Source of the DNA: Symsagittifera roscoffensis
Lineage: Eukaryota; Xenacoelomorpha; Acoela; Convolutidae
DNA: 64,000 nucleotides
Direction: 5' to 3'
NCBI RefSeq assembly: GCF_963678635.1
Contig: NC_087071.1
Location: 41,247,797 to 41,311,796 of the forward strand
Positions 46,491 through 57,544 of this stretch are shown piece by piece; within the stretch, counting starts at the first letter, position 1, and every line of letters begins with the position of its first letter. Made by a program: the position numbers and the translations under genes. Below the pieces are notes generated by a model. The model searched no databases and had not been told where the DNA came from. It saw only the letters and a list, made by a program, of their open reading frames with translations.

Positions 46491-47109
46491 GAGAACAATA
46501 AAACACAAATTTGAGAGACGCTTTTTTGCCCAACCAAGCGCGGAACAAACTATCTTTCAAAACACGAGATTAGCCTTGGTTGTTAAACAACGCACTTTAA
46601 ATAATTAAATTGAAATTTTTTTGAGCTAAGACTAGTTAAAAAGAAAGTTCAATTAAAAATAATTAAAACACTCAGCTAAACTACATTTAGTTTATAAGTG
46701 CTTCAGGGTCGAATAGTGCGGGGTGCTAAGATACACCCAAGTGACGGGTTGGTTCTCTTTATCGATGGTTAGGGCTTGAGTTTGGTGTCCGATGTTGTTC
46801 CCAGACAAGTCGACTCATGTTCGCCTAGTTTGTCATCCGAGCTTTCAATGAGGCTTGTAAAATCAGTTTCGTTCAACTTTGAAGGAAGTTGATTGATGCC
46901 AAGCGGCTGGAGTTATGTCGGGTTAAGGACTCAAAAAACTTGGATTGGTGGCTACTTTTTTCATAAGTGAAAAAACGTTTTGCTTTAGCAATCCCGGAGA
47001 CCAGCGCTTGAAACGCTATGAGCTGGTTTTTGGAACCTAATCTAAACTACATTTCATTATTCATAATTTAGATATCTTACCACTGTAAAGTATTTAATAT
47101 TAACCAATC
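46491..47109. other. Unassigned stretch
   Basis: No gene, repeat match or structure was recognised between repeat R copy 2 and the LTR-like repeat. Confidence 0.5.
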
Positions 47110-47460
47110 ACAATCCATCTAACTAACAATCCACTTATTTGTAAGTGCTGAAATTACTTGTAATTTCAGCACCAGAGAGATTTGAATTTAACTTAGAAAT
47201 TAGTTGCCTCTCCCGAGTACTTCAGCAGCCGCAACAATACCAGTATACTCTAGATCTATTGAGCCTAGCAGAGACTAGTTAAACACCCTGAGACTAGTAG
47301 TTATAAGAGTAAGATTAGGATCGGTATTAGACTAAGAAGTTGCACGAATCTATCCGGCCGAAAATAAGATAGCGTGACGAGCAGACGGTGTACCCTATCC
47401 GAAATTACTCTATGAGATAAGCCACCCACACTTAACTCATCTGGTGCGACCATAAGTCTC
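47110..47460 (+). repeat. LTR-like dispersed repeat (inverted relative to 5-kb copy)
   Basis: Reverse-complement homologue of 5180-5520 with about 80 percent agreement, including a hairpin with a compensatory stem change. A TGGTGCGACC word at 47449-47458 just past it could be a tRNA-primer site, which would make this a 5' LTR, but the match to a specific tRNA was not tested. Confidence 0.6.
47155..47182. promoter_or_regulatory. 28-bp hairpin in dispersed repeat
   Basis: GTGCTGAAATTA pairs with TAATTTCAGCAC around a 4-base loop. Compared with the 5-kb copy, one stem pair has changed on both sides, so pairing is preserved. Confidence 0.65.
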
Positions 47461-47769
47461 GAACAAGACCTTAAAAAACAAATTAGCTTAGAACTAATAA
47501 AAATTAGATTAGAAATAGACAAAAACATTTTCAAAATGTTATACGATAATAATTTAATTGAATGGTCTCTACGACTCAATAGATCAAAACCGCTATTCCG
47601 AACAATACAAGAACGACCACGTATTGGAAACAGACCTCGGACAAGAGACGACATACGACTACGAAGAAACTTACCAGATAGTTTCATAATAGTACGGCAA
47701 AAGCCACAACAAACTTTTAAATTTAGATTATTAATGGCAATGAATTTAGTTTTTCATTCGCAAACATAA
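47416..47769 (+). pseudogene. Basic open frame downstream of LTR-like repeat
   Basis: A stop-free frame of 117 codons with its first ATG at 47536. Contents: a helical stretch (EQDLKKQISLELIKIRLEID) then an Arg-rich tract (LFRTIQERPRIGNRPRTRDD). The position just past an LTR-like repeat suggests the start of a gag-like protein, but no family is recognised. The latter half recurs at 49001-49192. Confidence 0.35.
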
Positions 47770-48278
47770 AGTTCTTGAAGTAAAATCTTCAATGCATCTA
47801 CCAGGCGCTAAATAAATTATTAATGTTCAATAACGATTGATAAAAACATCTCTAATCGTTTCTTTCTCTGCAGTGCTATATAAAACATATTCAAAAAATA
47901 ATTTATTCAAAATAAAAATAAAAATTAGTAGCATGACAACAAATTGTTAGTAAATATAAATCACCTTGTTGTTCCAGCTTCATCACCTAAACATAACAGC
48001 AATCATAAGTCAATTAACATCATCAAAACTAAAATTCACAAATTGTTGTTTGAAATTATAAACTTTATATACTTTAAACTTAAAATCCAAAACTAGATCA
48101 TCAAGGCTTATCCTTGGATGTAAATTAATTTTCTATTCTTAGTTTTATTCTTGATCATCAAGGCTTATCCTTGGATCAAAGAACAGTTTTGTTCTCCTTC
48201 ACCCACTTATAAAGTGTTTAACGACCTCAAACGTCGATTCACTATCCAACCTTTTCAAAAGACCCAGGACTAATAGAA
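47576..48278 (+). repeat. 703-bp direct repeat, copy 1
   Basis: Matches 49001-49703 at a constant offset of 1425 bp with only a handful of substitutions and no net indel. Its last 36 bp are also the first 36 bp of the foldback left arm. Confidence 0.9.
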
Positions 48279-48996
48279 GTTTTTCAAACACTAACCATTT
48301 AAATTAGGCTAAACAGTGAAGAACTTCGGTTATTCATCCTTCACTTGACCCCTCCTCTCATACGACCAAGGATAATCATAGACTTAGTAAGTTTAAAATA
48401 GTACCTAACGAACTACTTGCGTTCTAATTATACCTGAACCTTGTGGATCGATTTACTATTGTCCAACCCTTGTGAACACAATCACTACCCCTCAGTATGA
48501 TTAAGTAAGTTAACACCTTAGCTTATACCAGCCACGAGAAAGTAATAATCATTCCTCGGAATCGATATACTTTTCTCTCCAACCCTGAAAAAAAAGACCC
48601 AGGCTAAGCTAACCAAAAAATCGTAAGGACTAACAGTCTAGGAAATTAAAATCACTTACAAACAACTTTGCATCCATCACGCTAAACCTTATGTCATTAA
48701 AAAATCTAGGAAATGAAATAAGGTGTTAACTTACTTAATCATACTGAGGGGTAGTGATTGTGTTCACAAGGGTTGGACAATAGTAAATCGATCCACAAGG
48801 TTCAGGTATAATTAGAACGCAAGTAGTTCGTTAGGTACTATTTTAAACTTACTAAGTCTATGATTATCCTTGGTCGTATGAGAGGAGGGGTCAAGTGAAG
48901 GATGAATAACCGAAGTTCTTCACTGTTTAGCCTAATTTAAATGGTTAGTGTTTGAAAAACTTCTATTAGTCCTGGGTCTTTTGAAAAGGTTGGATA
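48243..48996. repeat. Foldback: 278-bp inverted arms around a 198-bp spacer
   Basis: The left arm 48243-48520 and right arm 48719-48996 read as exact reverse complements by eye, starting TATCCAACCTTTTCAAAAGA and meeting around 48521-48718. The arms contain no gene. With the flanking 703-bp direct repeats, the pattern is forward, inverted, forward. That fits replication template switching or an assembly error better than a transposon. Confidence 0.9.
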
Positions 48997-49000
48997 GGCC

Positions 49001-49703
49001 TCAATAGATCAAAACCGCTATTCCGAACAATACAAGAACGACCACGTATTGGAAACAGACCTCGGACAAGAGACGACATACGACTACGAAGAAACTTACC
49101 AGATAGTTTCATAATAGTACGGCAAAAGCCACAACAAACTTTTAAATTTAGATTATTAATGGCAATGAATTTAGTTTTTCATTCGCAAACATAAAGTTCT
49201 TGAAGTAAAATCTTCAATGCATCTACCAGGCGCTAAATAAATTATTAATGTTCAATAACGATTGATAAAAACATCTCCAATCGTTTCTTTCTCTGCAGTG
49301 CTATATAAAACATATTCAAAAAATAATTTATTCAAAATAAAAATAAAAATTAGTAGCATGACAATAAATTGTTAGTAAAAACAAATCACCTTGTTGTTCC
49401 AGCTTCATCACCTAAACATAACAGCAATCATAAGTCAATTAACATCATCAAAACTAAAATTCACAAATTGTTGTTTGAAATTATAAATTTTATATACTTT
49501 AAACTTAAAATCCAAAACTAGATGATCAAGGCTTATCCTTGGATGTAAATTAATTTTCTATTCTTAGTTTTATTCTTGATCATCAAAGCTTATCCTTGGA
49601 TCAAAGAACAGTTTTGTTCTCCTTCACCCACTTATAACGTGTTTAACGACCTCAAACGTCGGTTCACTATCCAACCTTTTCAAAAGACCCAGGACTAATA
49701 GAA
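49001..49703 (+). repeat. 703-bp direct repeat, copy 2
   Basis: Second copy of 47576-48278. It runs directly from the foldback right arm on one side into the TATG microsatellite on the other. Confidence 0.9.
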
Positions 49704-50090
49704 ATGTCCTGTATGTATGTATGTATGTCCTGTAATAGAAAAGGACCCATGTATGTATGTATGTTTGTATGCATGTTTGTATGTATGTATGTATGTATGT
49801 ACAATTGTATGTATGTATGTATGTATGTATGTATGTTTGTTTGTATGTATGTATGTATGTTTGTATGTGTGTATGTGTGTATCTATCTATGAATGTATAT
49901 CTGTATGTATGTATGTGTTCATTTATATATTTATGTATGAATGTATGTATCCTTGCATGTATTTAAGTATATATAAAGATATATGTAAGTATATATGTAT
50001 CTATGATGTATTTATGTATGTATGAATTTATGTATATATGTATATATTGTGGGTATGGTTAAATGTATGCAAGTGTGTTTGTATGTTTTG

Positions 50091-50122
<32 letters not shown>

Positions 50123-50140
50123 CGTATGCATGTATATTTT
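49704..50140 (+). repeat. TATG (ATGT) tetranucleotide microsatellite
   Basis: About 430 bp of imperfect TATG repeats with scattered substitutions, purest near 49757-49850 and 50090-50130. Apparent Met/Tyr/Val/Cys-rich open frames in all three plus frames are artefacts of the repeat. Confidence 0.97.
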
Positions 50141-50535
50141 TTTTTGAGGACTAATTTTTTGAAATGGCCTCGAGAAATTTTTTGACCATACCGCTACTTA
50201 TTTTTCGACCCTGCAACGACTGTTTTTTTTTTCGATAGTGACTGGGGCCTTTTTTATCTTGCCTGGATTATTTTTATGACCATACCGCAACTGATTTTTT
50301 GACCATGCAACAGTTTTCTACGCGACCACGCTGCATCTAACTTTTCTACCATTCCAATAAAACTATTTTGTCGCCGCAGCTAGTTTTTCAACCATGCCGC
50401 GACTATTTTTTCGATCTCGGCCACAGAGTTACGCTATTTCCAGCCTCAATCTGCGACTGCTTTTTCGAACATCGCGACCGAGATGGCCGTATTTTGAGAA
50501 TTTGCCCTCGACTTAAAACCTGACTATGGTTTTTT
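50141..50535 (+). repeat. Degenerate satellite-like array of TTTTTTGACCAT words
   Basis: Words such as TTTTTTGACCATACCGC(T/A)ACT, TTTTTCAACCATGCCGCGACT and TTTTTCGA(C/T)C recur every 30 to 60 bp. The array is strongly diverged, starts where the microsatellite ends, and is not coding. Confidence 0.6.
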
Positions 50536-51198
50536 GACCGCGGAGCACACATCAGCCCGACAAGAAAAAATGAAAATTAGGTTGCGTACTTCAACCCTGG
50601 CAGTCACGATTCAACCGATGCGACCAAAAACCACAAAAATAACTAAACGAAACTGGGTTTAAATAATTAGGACTAATGGAAATTGCTCTCAAAGTCAGCG
50701 TTTTTGTAAGCACTGATGATTTCTAGTAGTTTGCAATTGAGATGTGACCTATAAAGTCGCATTTCAAGCAAGTAGAAAAAGAATTATGAAGAAACTGACG
50801 TTTCAGTACCTTATGGCGTTGCGGTGATGCCCAGTAAAAATTTAAATGCGGGTTCAAATTGCTCGTGAACTGTAATTCGCAACAAGATGCAACTTAATTT
50901 GCTCATCATGATTAAGTGAGCTCTCATTCAAATTTACAAATTAACCTCCGGCTTAGGCCTGTTGCTGATTGACTAGGAAAAGACAATTTGCTAACACACT
51001 TTCAAAATAGTCTACCGGAATTGCTTAGAATGCTATAACAAAAAAGTATTATTAAACAATGCCTATAATTTTTCTTCATGTTAGATTTGATCAACATAGA
51101 TGAAAAACGGAACTGGTTTTCTAATTTAGTTCAATAAACTCTTTGAAATTACAACTTTAATTTATATAACGGGATTAAGTACACTTTTGCGTTTAAAG
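50536..51198. other. Unassigned stretch upstream of RING exon
   Basis: No open frame, repeat or clear exon is recognised. If the RING gene is alive, this would be intron or 5' flank. Confidence 0.5.
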
Positions 51199-51493
51199 GC
51201 GGGTGAGAGAAAGAGAAGCCCTCTCCCAAAAACCAACCACCAACAGCTCTCATTCTGGTGCATCCGGACCAAACAGAGCTGTCACAGAAGCATATGAGTG
51301 CATTCTTTGTGCGGAGACGTTTCAGCAACCCAAGTTGTTTCCCTGTGGCCACACATTTTGTGGACCTCCACGCAAATGTATTTCAAGTTTGATGAATATG
51401 GACAATCCCAAATGTCCAGTTTGTCAGGCGGATATCGGCCACTTGGTCATCGCGAATCTCGCGTCTAATTACACTGTCATGGCTATGATTGAG
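51199..51493 (+). CDS. Internal exon of a RING-finger (C3HC4) protein
   Basis: The exon encodes a RING: YECILCAETF, then LFPCGHTFC, CISS, and PKCPVCQADI. This gives the C3HC4 pattern of TRIM-type and related E3 ubiquitin ligases. No ATG precedes it in frame; a T-rich tract ending AAAG at about 51197 could be a splice acceptor. The exon ends at GAG followed by GTATGT (51494), a good donor. The likely role is ubiquitin transfer to a substrate. Polinton B is inserted in the following intron. I cannot tell whether the gene is whole. Confidence 0.8.
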
Positions 51494-51564
51494 GTATGTA
51501 GAGTTTGTTTATTCAGGTAAAAAGTACAGAGCGTTTTTGCGATTTTTGTCTAGGATTACCCCGT

Positions 51565-51730
51565 AGTAGTAGATGCTGGAGCTGATAAGGGGGGGGGGGG
51601 GTTTGCCTGCTGACCCCCATGTATCAAAATAGGGAATAGAGCATCCGGTCAGCAGGCTATGTATTAAGGTTGGGTATAGAGTCTACAATGTATTAAGATA
51701 GGGAATACCGATTGAAAGGTTTTATGGTTT
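51565..51730. repeat. Polinton B: left terminal inverted repeat end
   Basis: After the AGTAGTAGATG end come a run of thirteen G and three copies of ATGTATTAAGATAGGGAATA-like motif at 51619, 51659 and 51688. A GATGGTAAGATAATGGTAA tract then follows, as in A. The other end is outside the window. Confidence 0.85.
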
Positions 51731-51880
51731 GTGTGATGGTAAGATAATGGTAAAAAAAGCGTAATTTTTTGGTTTTTGTCTAGTTTTTTTGCAGCAGAAA
51801 CAGATGTAATAGGTTAGCTATTATTTGACCTAATTTATTAAATAATCTTACTTTCTATCTAATTGAAACGATAATTTTAC

Positions 51881-51881
<1 letters not shown>

Positions 51882-51928
<47 letters not shown>

Positions 51929-51953
51929 AATGATGATGATGATGATGAAGATG

Positions 51954-52016
<63 letters not shown>
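51882..52016 (+). repeat. TGA trinucleotide microsatellite inside Polinton B
   Basis: About 135 bp of nearly pure GAT/TGA repeat lie between the terminal repeat and the polB end. The corresponding place in A has only short GATA-like words. Poly-Ile, poly-His and poly-Asp open frames here are artefacts. Confidence 0.97.
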
Positions 52017-52018
<2 letters not shown>

Positions 52019-52210
52019 ACAATGAAACAATGCTGAAACCTACAGAGACCTCTAAAAAAATCAAATTTTTTGAGAAAAAAAATTAAATAACAAAAAAAGT
52101 ATATAAATCACTGCATTGTATCACAAGTTTACCGCAACATTTTACATTTTAACATCATAAAGCCAATATAATACAACATCATGAATAAATTTACTTGATC
52201 AGATCAGTTC

Positions 52211-55200
52211 TTATAAGTTCAGTGGTTTTGTATGAATTCCATCATCTTGTACTTGTCTTTTTGGATAAAAATAGCTTAGTCCTTTCTTTGTCTGTTCATA
52301 TGTGGCCACCATATGATTTATAGTTCTGAATCCTCTGTTAGTAGATGTAAGATTAATTGCTTCATCAAGCACTCTCCTATACTTTGCTAAAGGTCCATCT
52401 CCAGAGTCTTCTAGAACCCGCTTATTCAATCCTTTGCTGCTAAATTTGAATTTGTCTGACTTGTTTTTCATAGCAGCAATATGTCTTGATACATAAACAG
52501 AGCATTTCTGTGCACTTAAATTCTTCTTTGAAAAGTCCCGGCTCCCGCTTATCATGTTTTTTATGGATACTACCACACGTTATGGATACTACCACCAAAG
52601 TGAGTCTGTGTCCATCTCCAACTCTTCAAATTTATATACATCACAGAACTTGTCAAAGAAGTTGTAGTAGAGTTCCAACATTCTCAGCTTTGCATACTGA
52701 AATATGAAAAAACCAACGATGATGGGTTCTCTATGTTCAATGGTTGATTTCAACAACTCCACCTCATACAAGTTTTTTTCAACTGTATTCAATCTTTTGA
52801 ACAATGGTTCATTGATTGCCTTGTGAGTTTTTTCATCGTTCAGATACTTCGTGATTGTATGCATGGATCTATCCATGATCTGATATCCATAGGAGGAATT
52901 GCCCAAGAGCTTCATTGTTTCTGCTACAACTCCTGATAGAGGGTTTTCATTTCCTTCTCTTCTTGCATCAACCACCGATTGAACGAAATTATTGAAACAC
53001 TTCCGAGGAGAATATTCAACAAAACGATAAATTTTGGTGCATTGCAAGCCAAGTTCCAAATAAAAGTTGAAGAAAGGAGTTATAACTGTTCCATTTTCTA
53101 GGTTGAAGCTAGATATAAGCATTCTCTGTGGATGTTTCAACATTTCATTTTCAATAGCATAATTCTTCATATAGTCACCAATATCGTTTCTTCCAACCTC
53201 AGTGTTTTTGAAAATTGGAGGAAAATTCGCAAATTTCGATTTCAGTTCATCTGGAACAACTAAGTCACACTGAACGTAGCCAAGAACAGATCCATTTTTA
53301 AATTTTTGCTAGAAGTGAGTCTGTAGAAAGAGGTCTTTTATAGGGAAAGTGGGTTCGAACATGATTTTTGATCTTGTCATTGGTTTTGAAATTTTGCCAC
53401 CACTCACACTCCCACATTTCTTCCACTTTGTATCCTTTCTCTTTAATGTATTCTCGTCGCATATCATCCATTTCTCTCTTCTTGTTTCCTCGCTCAATCT
53501 CCTGTTCTGTTAACGAGGGACAAGCTTCTTGACAAGAACAAAAGTGATAGTACCATCCCATTGCCTCGAATACTGTTTTACAGTGATCACAATAACCGTC
53601 TACATTAAAACAGTCAATTTTCTTCTGTTTTCCAGATATAAAAAAGCTCTCAATTTTACATTCTGGTCTTGATTCTTGATAGAAAGACATGATCATAATC
53701 TCAAAGTTGCGAGTTCGATTATGTCTAGCCTTAAATTTCTGCATATCAGTGTCAAACTCCCATCTCGTATACAGTCCTGTTGGCATATCTTGACACATTG
53801 CGTAGGGGTAAAGCTGGCTCGCATCAATTCCAACGATTGACTTATAAATATTTGATGAATCTCTGATAAATGTTTGGTCTACAACAGCTTTTCGAGTGAA
53901 CACAATCGAAGGCCCACCGGTCATGTCTTCTCGTATTTTTTCACAAATCTTTATCACTTTCGCAAAATGGATAAAACTTGTAATTTGTAGATTTGTGTAG
54001 ACATATGTTTGCTAGATTTGGAAGTGTACATCCAAGTTTCAACATATCTATCCCTTTGTTATGATAAAATTGAATCATTTTTTGCATTGCTTCCAGGGTT
54101 GGAACTACGTCTTTGTTGTTGTACTACTGCAAAAAGTCTTTGAACACAGTCATTCCGTTTTTCTGCCAAGCTTGTTGTAAGTAACTGTAATTATCTAGTC
54201 CAGATGGGGGTACAGTCTTGATTTGAAGCTTTTTCAGTGCTTGCTGTTCATCAAGTCCACTCTTCCTCAGTTTTTCATAATCAGTAAAGTCTTTGTCTAG
54301 AGGATTGTTGTTTCTAAGTTTACTGAAAAATGCTTCATATGGGGGCAGTCCTGGAAAATCAAGTTTGTCGGGGTTGTCAAACCACTCATAAGGAAAGAAT
54401 CCTTTTGTTTCACTAGCTTTATAAGCTTTGAGAAATGAGTCCAGAGTTGTTGCTCCACCCAGAAATTTCATAATGCCAGATCAAATTTAAGTCATATCTA
54501 CCACTGTTAAATCTAAAAACAGGTAAAGTATTTATATATCTCTCCAGATGTTGTTTCAAATCGATGAGTTGATTTTTCTGAATTCGCAAGAATTGTGTTG
54601 ACATATCTGTTTCTTCCGAATCTTCAATACATTCGTCTTCGTACTCAAATTTGTTACTTGAAAAGTTTTTACCACGTTCGTTCAGCTGATCAAAGATCTT
54701 TCTCATTCTTTCATTCACAGCTACTTCACTCTCTTGAAACTTTTTTCTCATTTCTAGCTTACTTTGTTCAGCCAACAGCTCGAGTTTGCTTACAAAATCA
54801 ATAATCAAGTTCTGTGGATCCTTGTTATACAAAAAGATGGGTTCATCAATCAGATTTGATGATATAGAGACTGAAATGGGGACATGTTTTCCAATCCTAG
54901 TAGTAGTCTGCGTCTCTTTTAGTTCCTCTGTAGGAACACAAATCGATTCAAAATCGAAAATTCCTAGGTTATTAATTGAATCCTTCTAGCTTTACAAACA
55001 AGGCTCATAGACGTTCTTTGGGTAAATATGTTTCACTCGATCCTTGCATCTCAGAAGATGTCGAAAATTGTCGGATTTATTAAAAAAAGTGTTACAACTA
55101 GGGCATCGAAAGCACTTGAAGAATCTATCTATATCATTTGTATGAATAATTTGATTGTTAAATCTCAGTAGCTTAACTGTTTTATCGAATCTTCCGATAC

Positions 55201-56298
55201 TTCTTCGAGCTAGTTCTCCTACATTTTCTCCTTCTTGGATATCGAAATCGTATATAGAAATGTTTCTTTGCACAATTTCCTCGACAACAGGTAAGTCTTC
55301 TACAGAAACTCCACGAAAATTTTTAGGATCATAACCAGATTTTGATATAAACTCTGTAAAGTATCTGGAAGTGTGAGAGTCGAGATCTTTGTGTCCGTTC
55401 ATGTACACTGCCAATGCGCGGAAAAGAAACAAATGATCTTTGTAAGGTTCCTTGTCCTTGTTAGATAAAAGACAGTTAACAGAATGGTTTTTCAGTAGAG
55501 GTTCGGTTAAGACAGAGTCTGGACATCCCATTGGGATGTTTTTCATCAAAGCAGCAAAAATTGTAACGTTATTAATCAACTTAAATCGCCACTTTGTGTT
55601 CTAGCGTTCTTGGGTACATTGCTCCACAATATCAAATTTATCTACTTTTCCTTGGATTGTTATCAAATCCGCTTTCGTACAAAGTAAGTGGGATTTTTCA
55701 AACAGAGTATTGTTTTCATGGGCGTAGAAATATCGATATTCACCAGTCACAATATTTCGAGGACAAAAACCAGAGCAATATTGATTTTTGCGGCAGAGTC
55801 GAGCTTGTTGAAGACTTCTTCAAGTTTCTCGCTGATAATTTTAGTATCTAACTTGGACATTTGGAAGTTAAATACCTTATTTCTCCCATTTTCCATCTCC
55901 GTATCCACTAGAAAATGTTGACAAGCACTAAGTTCCTCCTTCAGCTTTTCACCATCTTCCCCCTCATCCTCCACAATCTTGTTCAAGTCGGCTACCGTAT
56001 CACTTGGCTTCCGTTGTTTCGCTTCATGTTCTTTTCTCCCATGTTGCTGGAGAGAGTAGTAACTGGGGAACTCTTGTTCACAAGAAAGACAAACCGTCGA
56101 CTGCTTCGAGCTTAATTGACCATGCTTCTTAGCCATATGATAGCTCATTTCTTGTCGATTATAAGTAAAATACTTATAATCAGGGCAAGAAATAACTCCT
56201 TTAGAACAATTTTTTTGATGTCTAGCAGCATTGGATCTCCTGTATTCCCGACCACAGTCCTCACATTTGACTTTCTCGTGTCGGTTAAGGGCAGGCAT
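52211..56298 (-). pseudogene. Polinton B: protein-primed DNA polymerase B relic
   Basis: The start is clear: MPALNRHEKVKCEDCGREYR, with Cys/His finger pairs in the first 90 residues. Then come the LFRALAVYMNG domain, a second finger (CFRCPSCNTFF), exonuclease motifs (FDFES; FNSGRYDLNLIW), palm motif A (GIDASQLYPY), a Cys-rich insert (GYCDHCKTVF), motif B (LLGNSSYGYQ) and motif C (EMDTDSL). About 1,350 codons. Broken roughly five times; the three polymerase motifs are all visible. Confidence 0.94.
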
Positions 56299-56301
56299 TA
56301 T

Positions 56302-56374
56302 CTAAACATAATTGGGACTTTAGAAATGTTCCAAAATTAAAAGTTTAAAGTACCAATTGAATGAAAATATTTAC
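56302..56374 (-). other. Polinton B: probable 73-bp intron before the polB start
   Basis: On the minus strand GTAAATAT at 56374 and a T-rich ATGTTTAG ending at 56302 bracket 73 bp, the same length and position as in A (30041-30113). The polB ATG follows four bases later. It is inferred from signals and conservation only. Confidence 0.55.
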
Positions 56375-56472
56375 TTTTCGTGAAGTAACGAACTGTAAAG
56401 TTTGAAATAAGATTCAATTAACTGTTTCTGATTGGCATACAAAATGAATGATTTAACCCAATAAAATAAGCG

Positions 56473-56781
56473 TATTTATACTAACAGTGACGCCTACGCA
56501 ATTATTCTTTTACGGTTATGACGTCAACCTTTGATTAGAGAATAGAAGTGACGTCACCACCTACGCAATTTTCCTTTTATGGTAATGACGTCATTCTTTG
56601 AATAGAAGTGACGTCACGACCTACGCAATTTTCCTTTTATGGTAATGACGTCATTCTTTGATTAGAAGTGACGTCACCACCTACGCAATGTTCCTTTTAT
56701 GATAATGACGTCATTCTATAAATAGAAGTGACGTCAACACCCACGCAATTTTCCTTTTATGGTTTTATGGCAATGACGTCA
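56473..56781. promoter_or_regulatory. Polinton B: CRE (TGACGTCA) array and TATA box of polB
   Basis: Nine perfect TGACGTCA sites lie at 56519, 56549, 56586, 56609, 56646, 56669, 56706, 56729 and 56774, two per 60-bp unit. Each unit also carries CCTACGCAAT and TTTTATGG. TATAAATA (minus strand, 56473-56480) precedes polB at the same distance as in A. The array has more units than A's, so it has expanded or A has lost units. Confidence 0.85.
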
Positions 56782-56882
56782 TTCCTTTGAAAGTTCTAGA
56801 ATTTTCCAGAAAAATTTTTAACCAATCAGAACTAAGCAGTTTCTAGTCATAACGTTGGATCCAAAAAATTCATTTTTGAAGA

Positions 56883-57248
56883 ATGTCAATTAAAAAGCAT
56901 TTGAACTTCCTCGAATTACTCTACAAGAAAAAAGAAAATATTCCGTGTGATTTCCCTTTTGATGAAATAGATGTAGATTGTTACTTTTTTCACAACTTTT
57001 TGGACGTTTATATTGTCCAAAATAGAGTTCTCCGGCTAAGTAAAGGTCTCTTTAGAGAAACTTACTCAATCAAAGAGTTTATTTTTGATCCACATATTGC
57101 GTATCAAAGCTATAAACTTACAGCTGAGTTACACTTGACTAGAAAAGAAATTTTATTTATTCTAGAAAACTTGAAGTTAATAAAAAAACATCAGTTCTTT
57201 ATTCCTCCATTTTTTTTTAGGATTTTCAAAGTTCAAAATCTTGCATGA
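56883..57248 (+). CDS. Polinton B: conserved ORF divergent from polB
   Basis: Homologue of 29278-29661, 121 residues: MSIKKHLNFLELLYKKKEN, IVQNRVLRLSKGLFRETYSI, FIFDPHIAYQSYKL. About the first 105 residues are shared with A and the tail differs. The frame is open throughout. The function is unknown; it shares the CRE array with polB. Confidence 0.6.
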   Translation: MSIKKHLNFLELLYKKKENIPCDFPFDEIDVDCYFFHNFLDVYIVQNRVLRLSKGLFRETYSIKEFIFDPHIAYQSYKLTAELHLTRKEILFILENLKLIKKHQFFIPPFFFRIFKVQNLA

Positions 57249-57544
57249 TCAGGTTTGGTATTAGATTTCCAGAGATTTGCTTTGAAAATCTCAAATCTAC
57301 ATCAAAATTAAAGAACTTGAATATCTGCTGAAAAAGCAGCAATTTCTCATCGATTTTATACAAAAAATTCAGTTAACTTGATGAGAAGACTTGCAGAGAA
57401 GTTACTTTTATTAATTTTTCTTCTTTTGTTACTTATATCGGCAATATTTCTTATTTTCACAGCAAACAACTTTTGGTCATTTATTTTTGCGATTGCTTTT
57501 GTGTATATTTTCACTTATTTGGAAGACTGACTTTATTGAAAGGT
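57249..57544. other. Polinton B: intergenic stretch with possible membrane peptide
   Basis: Reading on plus near 57380-57530 gives a Leu/Ile-rich short stretch paralleling A 28931-29277. It is not called as a gene. No other feature is seen. Confidence 0.35.

Noticed and set aside
47576-49703. Terminal-repeat retrotransposon in miniature (TRIM)
   Set aside because: The 703-bp direct repeats lack TG...CA ends, primer site and polypurine tract, and share sequence with the foldback arms, which fits template switching better.
49704-50025. Cys/Tyr/Met/Val-rich proteins
   Set aside because: Open frames in all three plus frames are a by-product of the TATG microsatellite.
51848-52064. Poly-His and poly-Ile proteins
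   Set aside because: They come from the TGA microsatellite read on the minus strand.
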